64,000 bases of DNA. Source: Acidobacteriaceae bacterium. GTDB taxonomy: Bacteria > Acidobacteriota > Terriglobia > Bryobacterales > Bryobacteraceae. Shown here one piece after another: positions 1-9,845 of this stretch. Under the pieces are notes generated by a model. That model searched no databases. It saw only the letters and a list, made by a program, of their open reading frames with translations, and was not told where the DNA came from. Each line of letters begins with the position of its first letter. Positions within the stretch are counted from its first letter, which is position 1. The DNA lies in the NCBI GenBank assembly GCA_019240475.1, contig JAFAYI010000006.1:248001-312000 (forward strand), read 5' to 3'. The translations under genes and the position numbers were made by a program.

Positions 1-995
1 ACCAGCAGCGCGTCGGGTGTATCCACAATCACGAGATCCTCTACTCCTAAAAGAGCCACGGGTTTGTCGGCGTCTATATAGTTCCCCCCGCTGTTTTCCG
101 CGAATAATTCGCCTCGGGACGCATTAGCGTTCTGGTCCTTTCTCGCCAAATCATACACCGCCTGCCAACTACCGACATCGTTCCATCCAATATCGTCGAC
201 GGCGATTCCCGCCACCTGCTCCGCCTTTTCAAGGATCGCGTAATCGATGGAAATGCCTTCGCACAGCGGATACGCATTCGCCAGGGATGCCGCGAAGCGC
301 CGGCTAGAGAGCGGCGGTAATCCAGCAAGTATCGTAGCGGTTTTCGGTTGGTGCCGCCGCATGAGATCGAGCACGGCTGAGGCGCGCCAGAAGAACATGC
401 CCGCGTTCCAATAAAAATTGCCGCGCTCCACGAACTGCTTGGCCGATTCGTAGTCCGGCTTCTCGCGAAACCTCATCACGGGCATGGGCTCGCTACTTCC
501 CGGCTTGACGCCAGTTGGGAATTCTATGTAACCGTAGCCGGTCTCCGGCCAGCGCGGCTGAATGCCCAGGACAACTACGCTCGCCTGTTCCGCCGCTCGA
601 AAAGCTGCCTTGACAAACTGTCGAAAGCGCGCCTCCTTGACAACCAGATGATCTGCTGGAAAGACGCCCATGACGGCTTTAGGATCCATTTGGGCAAGGA
701 TGTGCGCCGCCAAAGCGATACAGGGCGCCGTGTTGCGCTGCGCCGGTTCGGCGATGATCTGCCGCGCCGGGATCTCCGGTAGTTGCTTCCGTATTTCACT
801 CACCAGGTATTCGTTAGTGATGACCCAAATATGAGCTGGCGGAATCACGCCGCGAAGCCGATCGAACGCTTGCTGAATCAGGCTCCGCTCGCCGAACAGG
901 CGAAGTACCTGCTTTGCGCTTCTGCGCCGGCTCTTCGGCCAAAAACGCGTGCCACGGCCTCCCGCCATAATCACGCCGTATCGGTGGCTCGACAT
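1..995 (-). CDS. manC: Mannose-1-phosphate guanylyltransferase (3' end outside window)
   Basis: Makes GDP-mannose from mannose-1-phosphate and GTP for surface polysaccharide. I translated it from the reverse strand: the ATG at 995 opens with MSSHRYGVIMAGGRGTRFWP, which carries the nucleotidyltransferase signature GGRGTRFWPKS. Later segments GVFPADHLV, EKPDYESAKQFV and FYWNAGMFFWRAS, then the conserved GWNDVGSWQAVYDL, are typical of the ManC/CpsB family. The frame stays open to base 1, so about 331 residues are present and the C-terminus lies outside the window. No PMI (cupin) domain can be judged. It reads in the same direction as lepB upstream, with a gap of about 50 bases. Confidence 0.9.
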   Translation of the reverse strand, partial: MSSHRYGVIMAGGRGTRFWPKSRRRSAKQVLRLFGERSLIQQAFDRLRGVIPPAHIWVITNEYLVSEIRKQLPEIPARQIIAEPAQRNTAPCIALAAHILAQMDPKAVMGVFPADHLVVKEARFRQFVKAAFRAAEQASVVVLGIQPRWPETGYGYIEFPTGVKPGSSEPMPVMRFREKPDYESAKQFVERGNFYWNAGMFFWRASAVLDLMRRHQPKTATILAGLPPLSSRRFAASLANAYPLCEGISIDYAILEKAEQVAGIAVDDIGWNDVGSWQAVYDLARKDQNANASRGELFAENSGGNYIDADKPVALLGVEDLVIVDTPDALL

Positions 996-1049
996 AGATC
1001 TACTTAGTGTAGGCGAGCCGGCCATGCGCTCGCGCCCGCCGTGCGCGAC

Positions 1050-1904
1050 TTATGGATTCGGCGATCCCGCGTTGAGCGGCAGAGGGCGATCGCCTAGCTT
1101 GGAATCCGGAAATCCGCGGATTACCCGGAAGGTTCGGTCCCAACGCGTTCGGGTGAAAAAATGCTCGCCTAAATCGACGAAATGTGTAAGTAGCGAGTTG
1201 ACCGACGATCCTGTAAGGTCCTCCGAGGGCGCGCGATAGGACCAGTAAATCAGCAAGGGCTTGCCGATGATATTGTCGCGCGGCACGAATCCCCAATACC
1301 GGCTATCGAGCGAATTATCGCGATTGTCCCCCATCGCAAAGTACGAATCGGGGGGCACCACGATCTCGCCATTCACGACGTGGTTCTCCAGCATGTTGCG
1401 CTGCAACTGCGCCTGCAAACCATCGGCGAAAAGGGTCGGTTCGCCTGGAAAATTGTCGCGCGATGCGTCGTAAGGGAATTTGTGATACACGTACGGTTCG
1501 TTTAGCTGCACGCCGTTTCGATAAACCACCCGATTGACCATCTTCAGCCGGTCTCCCGGCACGCCGATCACGCGCTTCACAAACGTCTGAGATATGTCCA
1601 CCGGGAACCGGAAGACAATGATGTCGCCGTGCTTCGGCTGCTCATAGGGAAGTATGTACTTGCTCAGCGCTCCGCTCGGTGCATACGCCAATTTGTCGAC
1701 TAGCAAATGATCGCCGATCACGAGCGTATCTTCCATAGACCCGCTTGGGATGACGAACGCCTGCACCAGCGTTGTCGTCCCGAATAGCAACAGCAAAATT
1801 GTGACCGCCCATTCGGCGATGCTATTTCGCGGAGCTTCTCGAACTGGCGGCGCGGACGGCTGCTTGGCCTCGGCCCGATTTACGGTAGCTGCATTGGGTG
1901 CCAT
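1050..1904 (-). CDS. lepB: Signal peptidase I
   Basis: Inner-membrane serine protease that removes signal peptides from exported proteins. The 284-residue protein has a cytoplasmic Pro/Ala-rich N-terminus, one clear membrane segment (about residues 30-52) and the catalytic serine in SGSMEDTL (Ser56). The general-base lysine lies in FVKRVIGVPGD (Lys110), and the C-terminal GDNRDNSLDSRYWG box is present. All S26A family boxes are there and length is normal. It lies downstream of the lytic transglycosylase on the same strand, with a gap of about 220 bases in which I see no gene. Confidence 0.95.
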   Translation of the reverse strand: MAPNAATVNRAEAKQPSAPPVREAPRNSIAEWAVTILLLLFGTTTLVQAFVIPSGSMEDTLVIGDHLLVDKLAYAPSGALSKYILPYEQPKHGDIIVFRFPVDISQTFVKRVIGVPGDRLKMVNRVVYRNGVQLNEPYVYHKFPYDASRDNFPGEPTLFADGLQAQLQRNMLENHVVNGEIVVPPDSYFAMGDNRDNSLDSRYWGFVPRDNIIGKPLLIYWSYRAPSEDLTGSSVNSLLTHFVDLGEHFFTRTRWDRTFRVIRGFPDSKLGDRPLPLNAGSPNP

Positions 1905-2127
1905 GGAATCTTGACTTTGATTTACTTCCGAAAGCTTAATTGTATCGTTGCCGCCCCTGACCTGAATCTAATCGGGATGCGCCGCCTAGGAATTCCCATG
2001 CTTGCCATCGCGGATTCGGCGCGATGACTCTCGCATCTTTTCATGCTGCTCCAAGCGATCAAACAGCCACGGCCGACATTCAGGAGGGGCTCGCTCGTTC
2101 GCTTACCGTTGGGTCTTGAAAGCTCGC

Positions 2128-4263
2128 TCACGAATGCCGGCGAGCCTTCTTCTTCGGCTTTAATTTCGGCGCTGGTTTCGGATGATACGCCGGCACGTCG
2201 GGAACACTTCCGGCATAGAGCCGCCGGTAAACGTCGGCATTCCGAAGCACGATCTGAATATATCCGCGCGTCTCGTGAAATGGAACTGTCTCCACGAACT
2301 CTGCCTGTTCGCGGAAAGGTCCCCACGTGCGCCAGACGTTCGCTCGCCCGGGGCCCGCATTGTAAGATGCCAGCGCCAATTCCACTTGGCCGGCATAAGA
2401 GTTCAGGGAGCTGCGGAAGTAGTAAGTCCCAAGCTGAATATTTCGACCGGGCACAAGAAGCTGAGAAGCCGGCAACCGCCGCACCCCGAAATGTCGCGCG
2501 AGATCCCGTCCGGTGGACGGCAGCAACTGCATCAACCCATAAGCTTTCGCGTGCGAGATCACGCGAGGATCGAACTCCGATTCCTGTCGAATGAGGGCCG
2601 CCACCACGAATGGATCTAGGCCCTGCTCCCGGCTGTACTGCTCGATGCAATCGCGATAAGGAATAGGGAAGGCAAGCTGCCAGAAAGCGACAGGAGCCTC
2701 TTCGAGAGGCATGTACAGGTAATCCGGCGCATAGGCTTTGATTTCGTGCATCGCCTGATCGGGGCCGCCGTGCGCCGCCGCCATTTTCGCCAGCTCGAAC
2801 GCATAGACATTATGCTGGATGCCGTCGTTGCGCGCGCCGAACTTCAGCTCGCCTTCCGCATAATCGTTCAACCCGGTCAACTGCAGCAGTTGCGCGCGGT
2901 CGATGCGAGCTTGTACGGCTTCGCTCGGAACGAAGCTGGGAAATTGCTCTCGCGGGGGCCACGGAACCGCATGCAGGAACTGCAGCATCTCGGGACTCGG
3001 CGTGGCCGCTTCTAAAGCCGGCGCCTTCAACCGCTCGCGCGCCAGCACCGCGTAATACGTGTTCGGAAAGCGCGCGCCAAGCTCTTCATAACAGGCCCGG
3101 GCGGAAGCATTGTCGTTCTTGCGCTCCGACAGCCGGCCCAGAAAATACATTGCGTCGTTCACGTCGGTGGAGCCGGGGTACTGCTGGACATGGCTTCGCA
3201 GCAAATCGAAAGCATCGTCTCCATCTTTCCGGTAGCTCTCGAATGCCTCGCGCCAATGGCACCATGCCGAGCGTGGATTTTTCGGGAACGTCGCCGCGCA
3301 AGCGCGATACAGAGGCAAGTAGGTATCCGGATCGTTATCCGTTCGCGCCTGGTCGGCGACATAAATCAGGGCGTCGAGTCTCCACGGCGAAGCCGCATGC
3401 TGCTGTTCCAGATGGTCTAGAAACGGCTTAACGTCCGCGTGGCGATCCAGCTTCCGGGCGCAGCGGATCAGGTAGCTGAGGCGCTCTGCGTCCGCTTCGC
3501 TTTCGTCTACTTTCAGGGCGGTGAGATATTCGAAAGCCGCCTTCGCATTGTTATTCAGGTAATCCGCTACACCCAACCGCACCCGCGCCTGATCTCGTTC
3601 CACTCCACTGAGCTGCGGAATCGCCGCATAGAGTTCGATCCGCGCTCCTCCAGCGTTGTTCGCCTCGAACAACTTGTCCGCGCGTCCCAGCATGTCGGCG
3701 GGCGTCGGCCCAGGATACGAATCGCCCATTCGCTGCTTAAGGTCCACTAATGCATTTGCCGCATCCGTCGCTTCCCGCGCGGTTGGGTAGTCGTAGTACA
3801 CGCGCTGGTAATCTTGCGCGGCGCGAGTCAGATCGCCTGTAGCCGCAAAACAGCGGGCCAGCAGCAGGTCGGCTTGCGGCTGTGGAATGACCTCGAAATA
3901 CTTCCGCACCAATTCGAGCGCGTCCTTCGGACGGTCTCCATCCAGGTGCGCGCGCACCGCGAGCGCCGCCGCTGGGCCAACAAAGGGCGATGCCGGCGCT
4001 TGGTTGAAAATCTGCGTTGCCGACTTGGCGACTTCGCCGTAATTCTTCATCCCGTACTCGGCCTGCGCGCGGATGTAGTGTGCATAATCGTTCAGAGAAG
4101 GAGCCTTGGCCGCGCCCGAGCCGGCATACTCCGCCGCTGCCCGCAAGTTTCCGAGTTCCAGTTGGTGTTGCGCGAGCGCTATCAGGCCCGCCGCGCCAAC
4201 CGCTTTCGGAGCAGGCTTGGCGGCCGATTGCGGCTTCTTTCTTGCCGTTGCGGAGAACAGCAT
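2128..4263 (-). CDS. slt: Soluble lytic murein transglycosylase (SLT family)
   Basis: Periplasmic enzyme cleaving the MurNAc-GlcNAc bond of peptidoglycan. Most of the protein is an alpha-helical, TPR-like superhelix. The C-terminal SLT domain carries the catalytic Glu in RQESEFDPRV (about residue 560), followed by AYGLMQLLPSTG and ALASYNAGPGRANVW, all classic Slt70 motifs. A lysine-rich tail ends the protein. The ATG at 4263 gives 711 residues but leaves no proper signal peptide. The frame stays open upstream and encodes RVIAGCCLATCFGAMLFSATA, which looks like the missing export signal; the only plausible start there is CTG at 4359, preceded by a GAGGG-like ribosome site. True length is therefore probably 743 residues. 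Confidence 0.92.
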   Translation of the reverse strand: MLFSATARKKPQSAAKPAPKAVGAAGLIALAQHQLELGNLRAAAEYAGSGAAKAPSLNDYAHYIRAQAEYGMKNYGEVAKSATQIFNQAPASPFVGPAAALAVRAHLDGDRPKDALELVRKYFEVIPQPQADLLLARCFAATGDLTRAAQDYQRVYYDYPTAREATDAANALVDLKQRMGDSYPGPTPADMLGRADKLFEANNAGGARIELYAAIPQLSGVERDQARVRLGVADYLNNNAKAAFEYLTALKVDESEADAERLSYLIRCARKLDRHADVKPFLDHLEQQHAASPWRLDALIYVADQARTDNDPDTYLPLYRACAATFPKNPRSAWCHWREAFESYRKDGDDAFDLLRSHVQQYPGSTDVNDAMYFLGRLSERKNDNASARACYEELGARFPNTYYAVLARERLKAPALEAATPSPEMLQFLHAVPWPPREQFPSFVPSEAVQARIDRAQLLQLTGLNDYAEGELKFGARNDGIQHNVYAFELAKMAAAHGGPDQAMHEIKAYAPDYLYMPLEEAPVAFWQLAFPIPYRDCIEQYSREQGLDPFVVAALIRQESEFDPRVISHAKAYGLMQLLPSTGRDLARHFGVRRLPASQLLVPGRNIQLGTYYFRSSLNSYAGQVELALASYNAGPGRANVWRTWGPFREQAEFVETVPFHETRGYIQIVLRNADVYRRLYAGSVPDVPAYHPKPAPKLKPKKKARRHS

Positions 4264-4386
4264 CGCGCCAAAACATGTCGCCAGGCAACAGCCGGCGATG
4301 ACTCGCGCCGCGGAAGCGGAGGAGCGAGCCCGCTCTCCTCGCTCAATTCGGCTCGCCAGGATAGTCCACCCTCGAAAAAATAGTCA

Positions 4387-4923
4387 TCAATCCGTACCTA
4401 AATGTCTCGGTATTTGAGCGTCCGAGATTTGCGTTTGTAAGGATGTGTTCGACTGCCGTTCCAAGACGATCGACGCCATTCCCGCAATTAATTCGATGGC
4501 CTCCCCTTGTTCCGCGCCCGCATATTGAGCGAACAAGACCGCGACTACGCGGCCTTCATTGCTAATGGGAACGATGTGGGCGCGTTCGCCGGGCGCCGAG
4601 ACGCCGAGAAGGGCCCCGATCTCGCCAGGAGTCCTTAAAGCGATCACAGGCTCCTTCGAGGCAAGCGCCGCGGCGAAGGCCGCCGTGGACGCCGTCGAAA
4701 AGGACGCATGGCTTGGCAGCGCCATCTTCAATTGGCCCAGCAACTCTATATATCCCTGCTTCACGGCAAAGACGGCCGCCTCCGGAACGAATTCGGATAC
4801 TCCGTCGAGAACCGCCGAAACCCACTGCGTTTCCGTCCGGTATTGCCGCAGCCGCCTTAGAACCTGGTTGAGTTGGAACGCAAGCCGATTCCGCGCGGCA
4901 GGACCGGGATCTGACGGATACAT
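4387..4923 (-). CDS. GAF-domain-like protein of unknown function
   Basis: A 178-residue soluble protein. The N-terminal helix (LAFQLNQVLRRLRQYRTETQW) looks like a coiled coil. The rest has the alternating pattern of a GAF-type sensor fold, including VPISNEGRVVAVLFAQY and a final helix LIAGMASIVLERQ, as in GAF domains of acidobacterial regulators. No catalytic residues are recognisable. It lies between the AsmA-like gene upstream (48-base gap) and slt downstream on the same strand, so it may be co-transcribed with both. The GAF assignment is inference from pattern only. Confidence 0.6.
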   Translation of the reverse strand: MYPSDPGPAARNRLAFQLNQVLRRLRQYRTETQWVSAVLDGVSEFVPEAAVFAVKQGYIELLGQLKMALPSHASFSTASTAAFAAALASKEPVIALRTPGEIGALLGVSAPGERAHIVPISNEGRVVAVLFAQYAGAEQGEAIELIAGMASIVLERQSNTSLQTQISDAQIPRHLGTD

Positions 4924-4971
4924 CCTTAAAACTCGATTCTAGCGAAAAATACAGGCTGAGGCGAAAATGTT

Positions 4972-7392
4972 TTATTGCGGCATAGCCGTGCTTGTAAGGG
5001 CGCCGGAGGCGGGCAGCTCCGGCGCGAGCGTGCTGACCACGCGCCGCTGATGCCCGTCGTGCTCCAGATCGAGGATCAGCTTACCGTCGCTTTGGCTGGC
5101 GGCCTGGCCCTCCCACGCGTCTTCGCCATCGTCGGCCTCGATCTTCGACAACCGCAAATTGGGCCAGCCCCCGGCGAAGCTGAATTCGAAATTGCCCGAA
5201 ACAGCGTTGAAAAAGTCCTGCCCGGAGAGTTGTACGTTGGAGCCGGTAAACGTTCCGGCCGCTCGCAGATTTTGAAAACTGTCGCCGCCTGTCCCCGATG
5301 TCTGAAATGCGCCTTGAGCGCTGAGCAACCCACCGCGCCAGGGGAATCCAGTTCCGGCGGCCTCGAAATCAAAGCTGGGCGCCGAGGAAGCCAGATTCAT
5401 CGTGCCGTGACCTCGCACCAGCCCTTCGGGTAAGCGAAGCTGCAGCGCGGCAAAATCGAAGCTTGTTCCTTGCCATGTGAATCGGGTGGAAAGTCGGCCG
5501 AGGTTAATGCCGTTCACGGTAAAGCTTCCAATTGTCAGATCTCCATCGACATTGCGCTCCGCGAGCCAGCTTGGAATCGATCGCCGCGTCAGGCGCAGCC
5601 GCGCAAGCAGGCTCTGCGCTCTCAAGGTTGGGTCGAGAGCCGCTTCGAGTTCAGCGATATCGGCGCCAGGAACCTGAATTGTTATGCGCTCTGGCCTTTT
5701 GGCGGCGCCGTTGTAGCGGTATGTGGCGTAAACCGTATTTCGCCCCCAAATGGCCGAGAAATGCTCCAGATCAAACGTTGAGCTGTCGAAACTCACATGT
5801 CCCTGCGAGTGCTCGAGCGGAATCGCGAGTCCAGGCGTGTCGATCGTGGCCTCCGCAAAGTGCACTTGACCCGACCACGCCGCTGGGGTGGAAGGTTCCT
5901 CAGTGTAATTGAGATGGCCTGTCATCGTTCCACCGTGAACCGCGGAGAGCACGCCGGGACCACCGAACCAGGCTACTGCCGTCCTCTTCAGCGCGTCCAA
6001 CGAGAACTCTTCGACACTCAACGCCGCCGCCAGCCGTTGCGGAGCGAAGTAGTAATCGCCTCCCACTCGCAGGCTTCCGCCCGATGGCGCTTCGACAAGC
6101 GCCGGCTCTACATGGATGCGGCCGGGGAAAAAGCTGGCGACCGCTTCTTCGGTTCGCAGCGGCGCTACTCCCGGTAGCGTTACCTGCGCGTGTCGAATGG
6201 AAATGCCGCCTTCGAGCCCGGAGTGATTGGAATAGCTGAGCGCCCCGTCGACGCTTCCGTCGGCCGAAAGCTCCTGCGGCAGAGTAAGCCCCATGCGCCT
6301 TCCGAGCGGCAGAAGGTTTTGGGCGGGCGCGTCCGTCAGCCGGCCCAGCAGCGACCACGATGGCCGGCGCAAAAAATCCTTGACTCGGAGCTGAAGAGCC
6401 ACCGGCGCGGTCTCCCTGGCTTCAGCCGGTACCGTTTCAAGCTGCAGCGTCTGCGCAAGCAGATCTACTTTGCCCCTGTAGCCGATGCGCCAATCTTCGC
6501 CGCTTGCCGGCAGCAGGTCCCAGCGATGGACGTCGTCCAGGCGTAGCTCGCCTTTGATTTGCAATGCTGTCGCGGGCCCTTCGACCTTTGCGCGCGCGCT
6601 CACCGTTCCATGCACGCCGACGTCGTAGCCCTCTACCAGTGTCGTAAACTCGCTGAGGTTACTCGGGTCGATCGTAATCTCGGCTTCCAATTGATTCGAT
6701 TTGCTGGTCGCTGGCGTCAGATACCAGTTCGCCGTCCCTCGCAGGTGCCCAAAGCCGTTTCCGGCGCGGTCGGTACGAGCAGGAGACCCGGAGAAGCGCA
6801 CATAGAGTTTTCCGGAGCGCTCCGGATAAACGCTCAAATCCGTATCGGCGATGTATAGCGTGCTCTTGCGCGTGCCGCCCTTGAAGTTCAGGCGTCCGCC
6901 GGAAATTTCGAACGCTGGAAAAAGGTTCAGCGGCGCTCGCCGGGGCGCGCTCAACCGCTGTATGAGTTCCATCGCATTCCACGCCCCACTGCCGTCTCTC
7001 ACAAGATTCAACGATGGCTCGACCAACCGCAAGCTCGTGAACCGGATCTGCCCCCTTAGCAACTTGTCCACCCGAAAGTGCGCCTCGAGAGCCGCGGCGT
7101 GCGCAAACGGCTCCAATCCATAGCGAGGATCTTCATCAATGGTGACGTCTTTCAGCGACAACCCCGGTCCGGACAGCAGCGTGAAATGTACGGCCGAGAA
7201 GTGCACTCGGCGCTGTAGCGACGCTTCAAGCGTCCTTTGAATCGGCCCTGAAAAACGCGAAGCATTGACGAACGGAGCAATCAGCCCGAGTGTTCCGACC
7301 GCGAGGCCGCAGTACACGGCCAAGCGCGCAACTTCGCGCCAACTGGGCACGACTTTGGTAACGCGAGCACTCCTTGTAAGCTTTCGAAGCAT
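4972..7392 (-). CDS. AsmA-like / DUF3971-type envelope protein
   Basis: An 806-residue protein with one N-terminal membrane anchor (about residues 25-45, LAVYCGLAVGTLGLIAPFV). A long periplasmic part rich in beta strands follows, with repeated GxLxxxG-type segments. The start of the periplasmic part (SLQRRVHFSAVHFTLLSGPGLSLKDVTIDEDP) is typical of AsmA-family proteins, which sit between inner and outer membrane and are linked to lipid or outer-membrane homeostasis. No enzyme motifs are visible. It is divergent from the HAD gene at 7521. Confidence 0.75.
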   Translation of the reverse strand: MLRKLTRSARVTKVVPSWREVARLAVYCGLAVGTLGLIAPFVNASRFSGPIQRTLEASLQRRVHFSAVHFTLLSGPGLSLKDVTIDEDPRYGLEPFAHAAALEAHFRVDKLLRGQIRFTSLRLVEPSLNLVRDGSGAWNAMELIQRLSAPRRAPLNLFPAFEISGGRLNFKGGTRKSTLYIADTDLSVYPERSGKLYVRFSGSPARTDRAGNGFGHLRGTANWYLTPATSKSNQLEAEITIDPSNLSEFTTLVEGYDVGVHGTVSARAKVEGPATALQIKGELRLDDVHRWDLLPASGEDWRIGYRGKVDLLAQTLQLETVPAEARETAPVALQLRVKDFLRRPSWSLLGRLTDAPAQNLLPLGRRMGLTLPQELSADGSVDGALSYSNHSGLEGGISIRHAQVTLPGVAPLRTEEAVASFFPGRIHVEPALVEAPSGGSLRVGGDYYFAPQRLAAALSVEEFSLDALKRTAVAWFGGPGVLSAVHGGTMTGHLNYTEEPSTPAAWSGQVHFAEATIDTPGLAIPLEHSQGHVSFDSSTFDLEHFSAIWGRNTVYATYRYNGAAKRPERITIQVPGADIAELEAALDPTLRAQSLLARLRLTRRSIPSWLAERNVDGDLTIGSFTVNGINLGRLSTRFTWQGTSFDFAALQLRLPEGLVRGHGTMNLASSAPSFDFEAAGTGFPWRGGLLSAQGAFQTSGTGGDSFQNLRAAGTFTGSNVQLSGQDFFNAVSGNFEFSFAGGWPNLRLSKIEADDGEDAWEGQAASQSDGKLILDLEHDGHQRRVVSTLAPELPASGALTSTAMPQ

Positions 7393-7520
7393 TCCTGGCA
7401 GGCAAGCACGGCTGGCGTCCAGAACGCGTGCGCTTTACCCTCATTGTAGCGTCCAAACGCTTGATTTTGCCCAGTGAACATACTCGAAAGCGCACTGCTT
7501 TGCCGTGCTATTCTCGGCCT

Positions 7521-8192
7521 GTGAACCGTCCGGAAACCTCCACGGCGATGATTTTCGATCTCGACGGAGTGTTGATCCATTCAATGCCGCTGCATGTTCG
7601 CGCGTGGGAAAGATATCTGGAGGGTTTCGGAATGAGTTGCGGAGACATGGAGCGGGCCATGCACGGCAAACGCAACTCGGAACTGGTTCGCGAGCTATTC
7701 GGAAACGGCTTATCTGAAAGCGTGGTGTTCGAGCACGGCGCGGCCAAAGAACGTCTCTTCCGGCAGATGCTGCTCGAAACAGATTTGAGCGTGTGCCGCG
7801 TGCCCGGATTGCTTGAATTCCTCCAGCGGCACGAAACAACTCCGAAGGCCATAGGCTCGAATGCCGAGCCCGCCAATATCGATTTCGTAATCGATCGCTT
7901 AGGGCTGCGCCCCTATTTTCAGGCGATTGTCGATGGACAGCAGGTCGCCCGGCCGAAGCCGTTTCCCGACGTCTACCTGAAAGCAGCGGGACTGCTGCGG
8001 GTCGCCCCGCGCGATTGCATCGTTTTTGAGGATTCCCCCACGGGCGTGGAAGCCGCCCGGGCCGCCGGCATGCGCGTCGTCGGCATAGAGACCACGCCGA
8101 CCCAATTTGAAGGAGTCGATCTGGCCGTGAAGGATTTCTTCGATCCGGAATTGGAGCAATGGCTCGCTGCGCAAACAGTTGAGGTCCACTAA
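7521..8192 (+). CDS. HAD-superfamily phosphatase / beta-phosphoglucomutase-like
   Basis: A 223-residue HAD subfamily IA hydrolase. Motif I is IFDLDGVLIHS, with the nucleophile Asp and the acid/base Asp two residues later; the central RPKPFPDVYLKAA supplies the motif III lysine, and VFEDSPTGVEAARAAGM is motif IV. The alpha-helical cap after motif I resembles beta-phosphoglucomutase. The open frame begins at 7428, but the first part is not HAD-like; GTG at 7521 starts a short lead-in just before motif I, with ATG at 7548 as an alternative. Substrate is unknown. The stop codon overlaps the start of the next gene (TAATG), so the two are probably translated together. Confidence 0.85.
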   Translation: MNRPETSTAMIFDLDGVLIHSMPLHVRAWERYLEGFGMSCGDMERAMHGKRNSELVRELFGNGLSESVVFEHGAAKERLFRQMLLETDLSVCRVPGLLEFLQRHETTPKAIGSNAEPANIDFVIDRLGLRPYFQAIVDGQQVARPKPFPDVYLKAAGLLRVAPRDCIVFEDSPTGVEAARAAGMRVVGIETTPTQFEGVDLAVKDFFDPELEQWLAAQTVEVH

Positions 8193-8566
8193 TGTTTATA
8201 GGAATCGAGCACTTCGCTATTGCCTCGCCGAACCCTAAGCGCCTGGCCGAGTGGTATGTCTCTCAACTGGAATTCGAAACTACCTTCGAATATGCCGGCA
8301 ACTACTTCGTCGAAGCCAAGAACGGAAGCCTTATCGAAATCATCCCGTCCGAAGGCGAGCGCCCCCGATCCGCCATTCGTACTCCCGGCATGCGCCACAT
8401 CGCCATCGCGGTGGATGACTTCGACGCCGCGTACGCGCAGTTGCGGGAGCAGGGCGTGAAATTCGAAGGGGAGCCGTACACAAACGATGGCAATCGACTG
8501 GTTTTCTTTGAAGACGCCGATGGAAATCTGCTCCACCTCATCAAGCGGGCAAAACCTCTGAAATAG
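8192..8566 (+). CDS. VOC/glyoxalase-fold protein
   Basis: A 124-residue single-domain vicinal-oxygen-chelate protein with two beta-alpha-beta-beta-beta modules: GIEHFAIASPNPKRLAEWY and GMRHIAIAVDDFDAAYAQL. Possible metal ligands are the His of each module and the Glu residues in SLIEII and the C-terminal half. It resembles methylmalonyl-CoA epimerase and glyoxalase I relatives, but the substrate cannot be told from sequence. It overlaps the HAD gene by one base. Confidence 0.8.
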   Translation: MFIGIEHFAIASPNPKRLAEWYVSQLEFETTFEYAGNYFVEAKNGSLIEIIPSEGERPRSAIRTPGMRHIAIAVDDFDAAYAQLREQGVKFEGEPYTNDGNRLVFFEDADGNLLHLIKRAKPLK

Positions 8567-8615
8567 CTTCAACCGGGGCCAGCCGAAACTCGCACGTGCT
8601 ACAAAGAGCATTGCT

Positions 8616-9821
8616 TTGCTGAAGCGAGTCTTTCGAGCTTTCGAATATCACGACTTCCGGCTGATGTGGATGGGCGCCTGCACATCCACCATCGGAACGT
8701 GGATGCAGATCCTTGCGCAGAGCTGGCTCGTCTACAAGCTTTCGAATTCATCTGTCTACCTCGGCCTGGACGCCTTCTTCGGCCAGATCCCCATCTTCCT
8801 GTTTTCATTATTCGGCGGAGTGTTCGCGGACCGGCGCAGCCGCCGCAGCCTGCTGCTCATGTCGCAAGTCGTACAGCTTATTTGCGCGTTTACGCTCGCC
8901 ACGCTAGTGGCCACAGGCGTCGTTCGTGTGTGGCATATCTGGTGCTTGTCGTTTACGGTCGGGCTTGCCCAGTCGTTCGGCGGTCCGGCGTATTCGGCGT
9001 TGATTCCCACGCTGGTCGACAAAGCGGATCTGCAAAACGCGATAGCGCTGAATTCCATACAGTTCAACTTGGCCCGCGTGGTGGGTCCGGCGCTGGGCGG
9101 CATCACGCTCGCCAAAATGGGAGCCGCATGGTGTTTCACGCTGAACGGAATCTCTTTTATCGCGGTCATCGCCACGCTGTTGCTGATCCGCCCGCGCTTC
9201 GTACCCGTGAATACCGGAGAGTCGGTGATCCAAAGCATGAAGCAAGGAATCGATTTCCTGCGGAACAAGGAAGGCATGGTCGGCCTGTTGCTCCTCGCCT
9301 TCCTATCGGCGCTGCTCTCGTTCCCGCTTATCACGTTTCTTCCCGTAATGGCGCGCGACGTGTTTCACGGAGGCCCTAACACCTTCACTCTCTTTCTATG
9401 CGCGTCCGGAGTCGGGTCCATAACGGGCGCCCTCCTGGTTGCGGCAATCCAAACGCAGAGAGGCTTAGCCCGGCGGTCACTGACAATGATGATCGCCCTC
9501 GGCGCCACAATTGCGGCGTTCGGCGCCTGCCGCAATCTGACGCTCAGCACTGCCTGCCTCTTCGCAGCCGGCGCGTCCATGATGATCGTGCTGACGCTCA
9601 ACACCTCTCTCGTGCAGATGTACGTTACGGACGCCATGCGTGGCCGCGTAATGAGCGTCTATAATGTCGCTTTCCGGGGTGGCATGCCCATGGGCAGCCT
9701 GCTCTCCGGCTTCTTGATTAAGCGAACCTCCGCTCCTGTCATCATGTTGGCGAACGGCATATTGTTAGTAGTGCTTGCGTTCTACTTTTTGTTTGTTCAG
9801 CGTCGTATGTCGAAACTCTGA
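8616..9821 (+). CDS. MFS transporter (enterobactin-exporter-like, MFS_3)
   Basis: A 401-residue, 12-helix major facilitator. It begins VFRAFEYHDFRLMWMGACTSTIGTWMQ, the N-terminal pattern of the MFS_3 exporters; the conserved cytoplasmic loop FADRRSRRSLLLMSQ follows helix 2, and a second half with RGRVMSVYNVAFRGGMPMGS is present. The start is a TTG at 8616, because no ATG lies before the first conserved residues. Substrate is unknown; the family includes siderophore and drug exporters. Confidence 0.88.
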   Translation: MLKRVFRAFEYHDFRLMWMGACTSTIGTWMQILAQSWLVYKLSNSSVYLGLDAFFGQIPIFLFSLFGGVFADRRSRRSLLLMSQVVQLICAFTLATLVATGVVRVWHIWCLSFTVGLAQSFGGPAYSALIPTLVDKADLQNAIALNSIQFNLARVVGPALGGITLAKMGAAWCFTLNGISFIAVIATLLLIRPRFVPVNTGESVIQSMKQGIDFLRNKEGMVGLLLLAFLSALLSFPLITFLPVMARDVFHGGPNTFTLFLCASGVGSITGALLVAAIQTQRGLARRSLTMMIALGATIAAFGACRNLTLSTACLFAAGASMMIVLTLNTSLVQMYVTDAMRGRVMSVYNVAFRGGMPMGSLLSGFLIKRTSAPVIMLANGILLVVLAFYFLFVQRRMSKL

Positions 9822-9845
9822 CACCTCCCATTCGTCCATTCTTAA

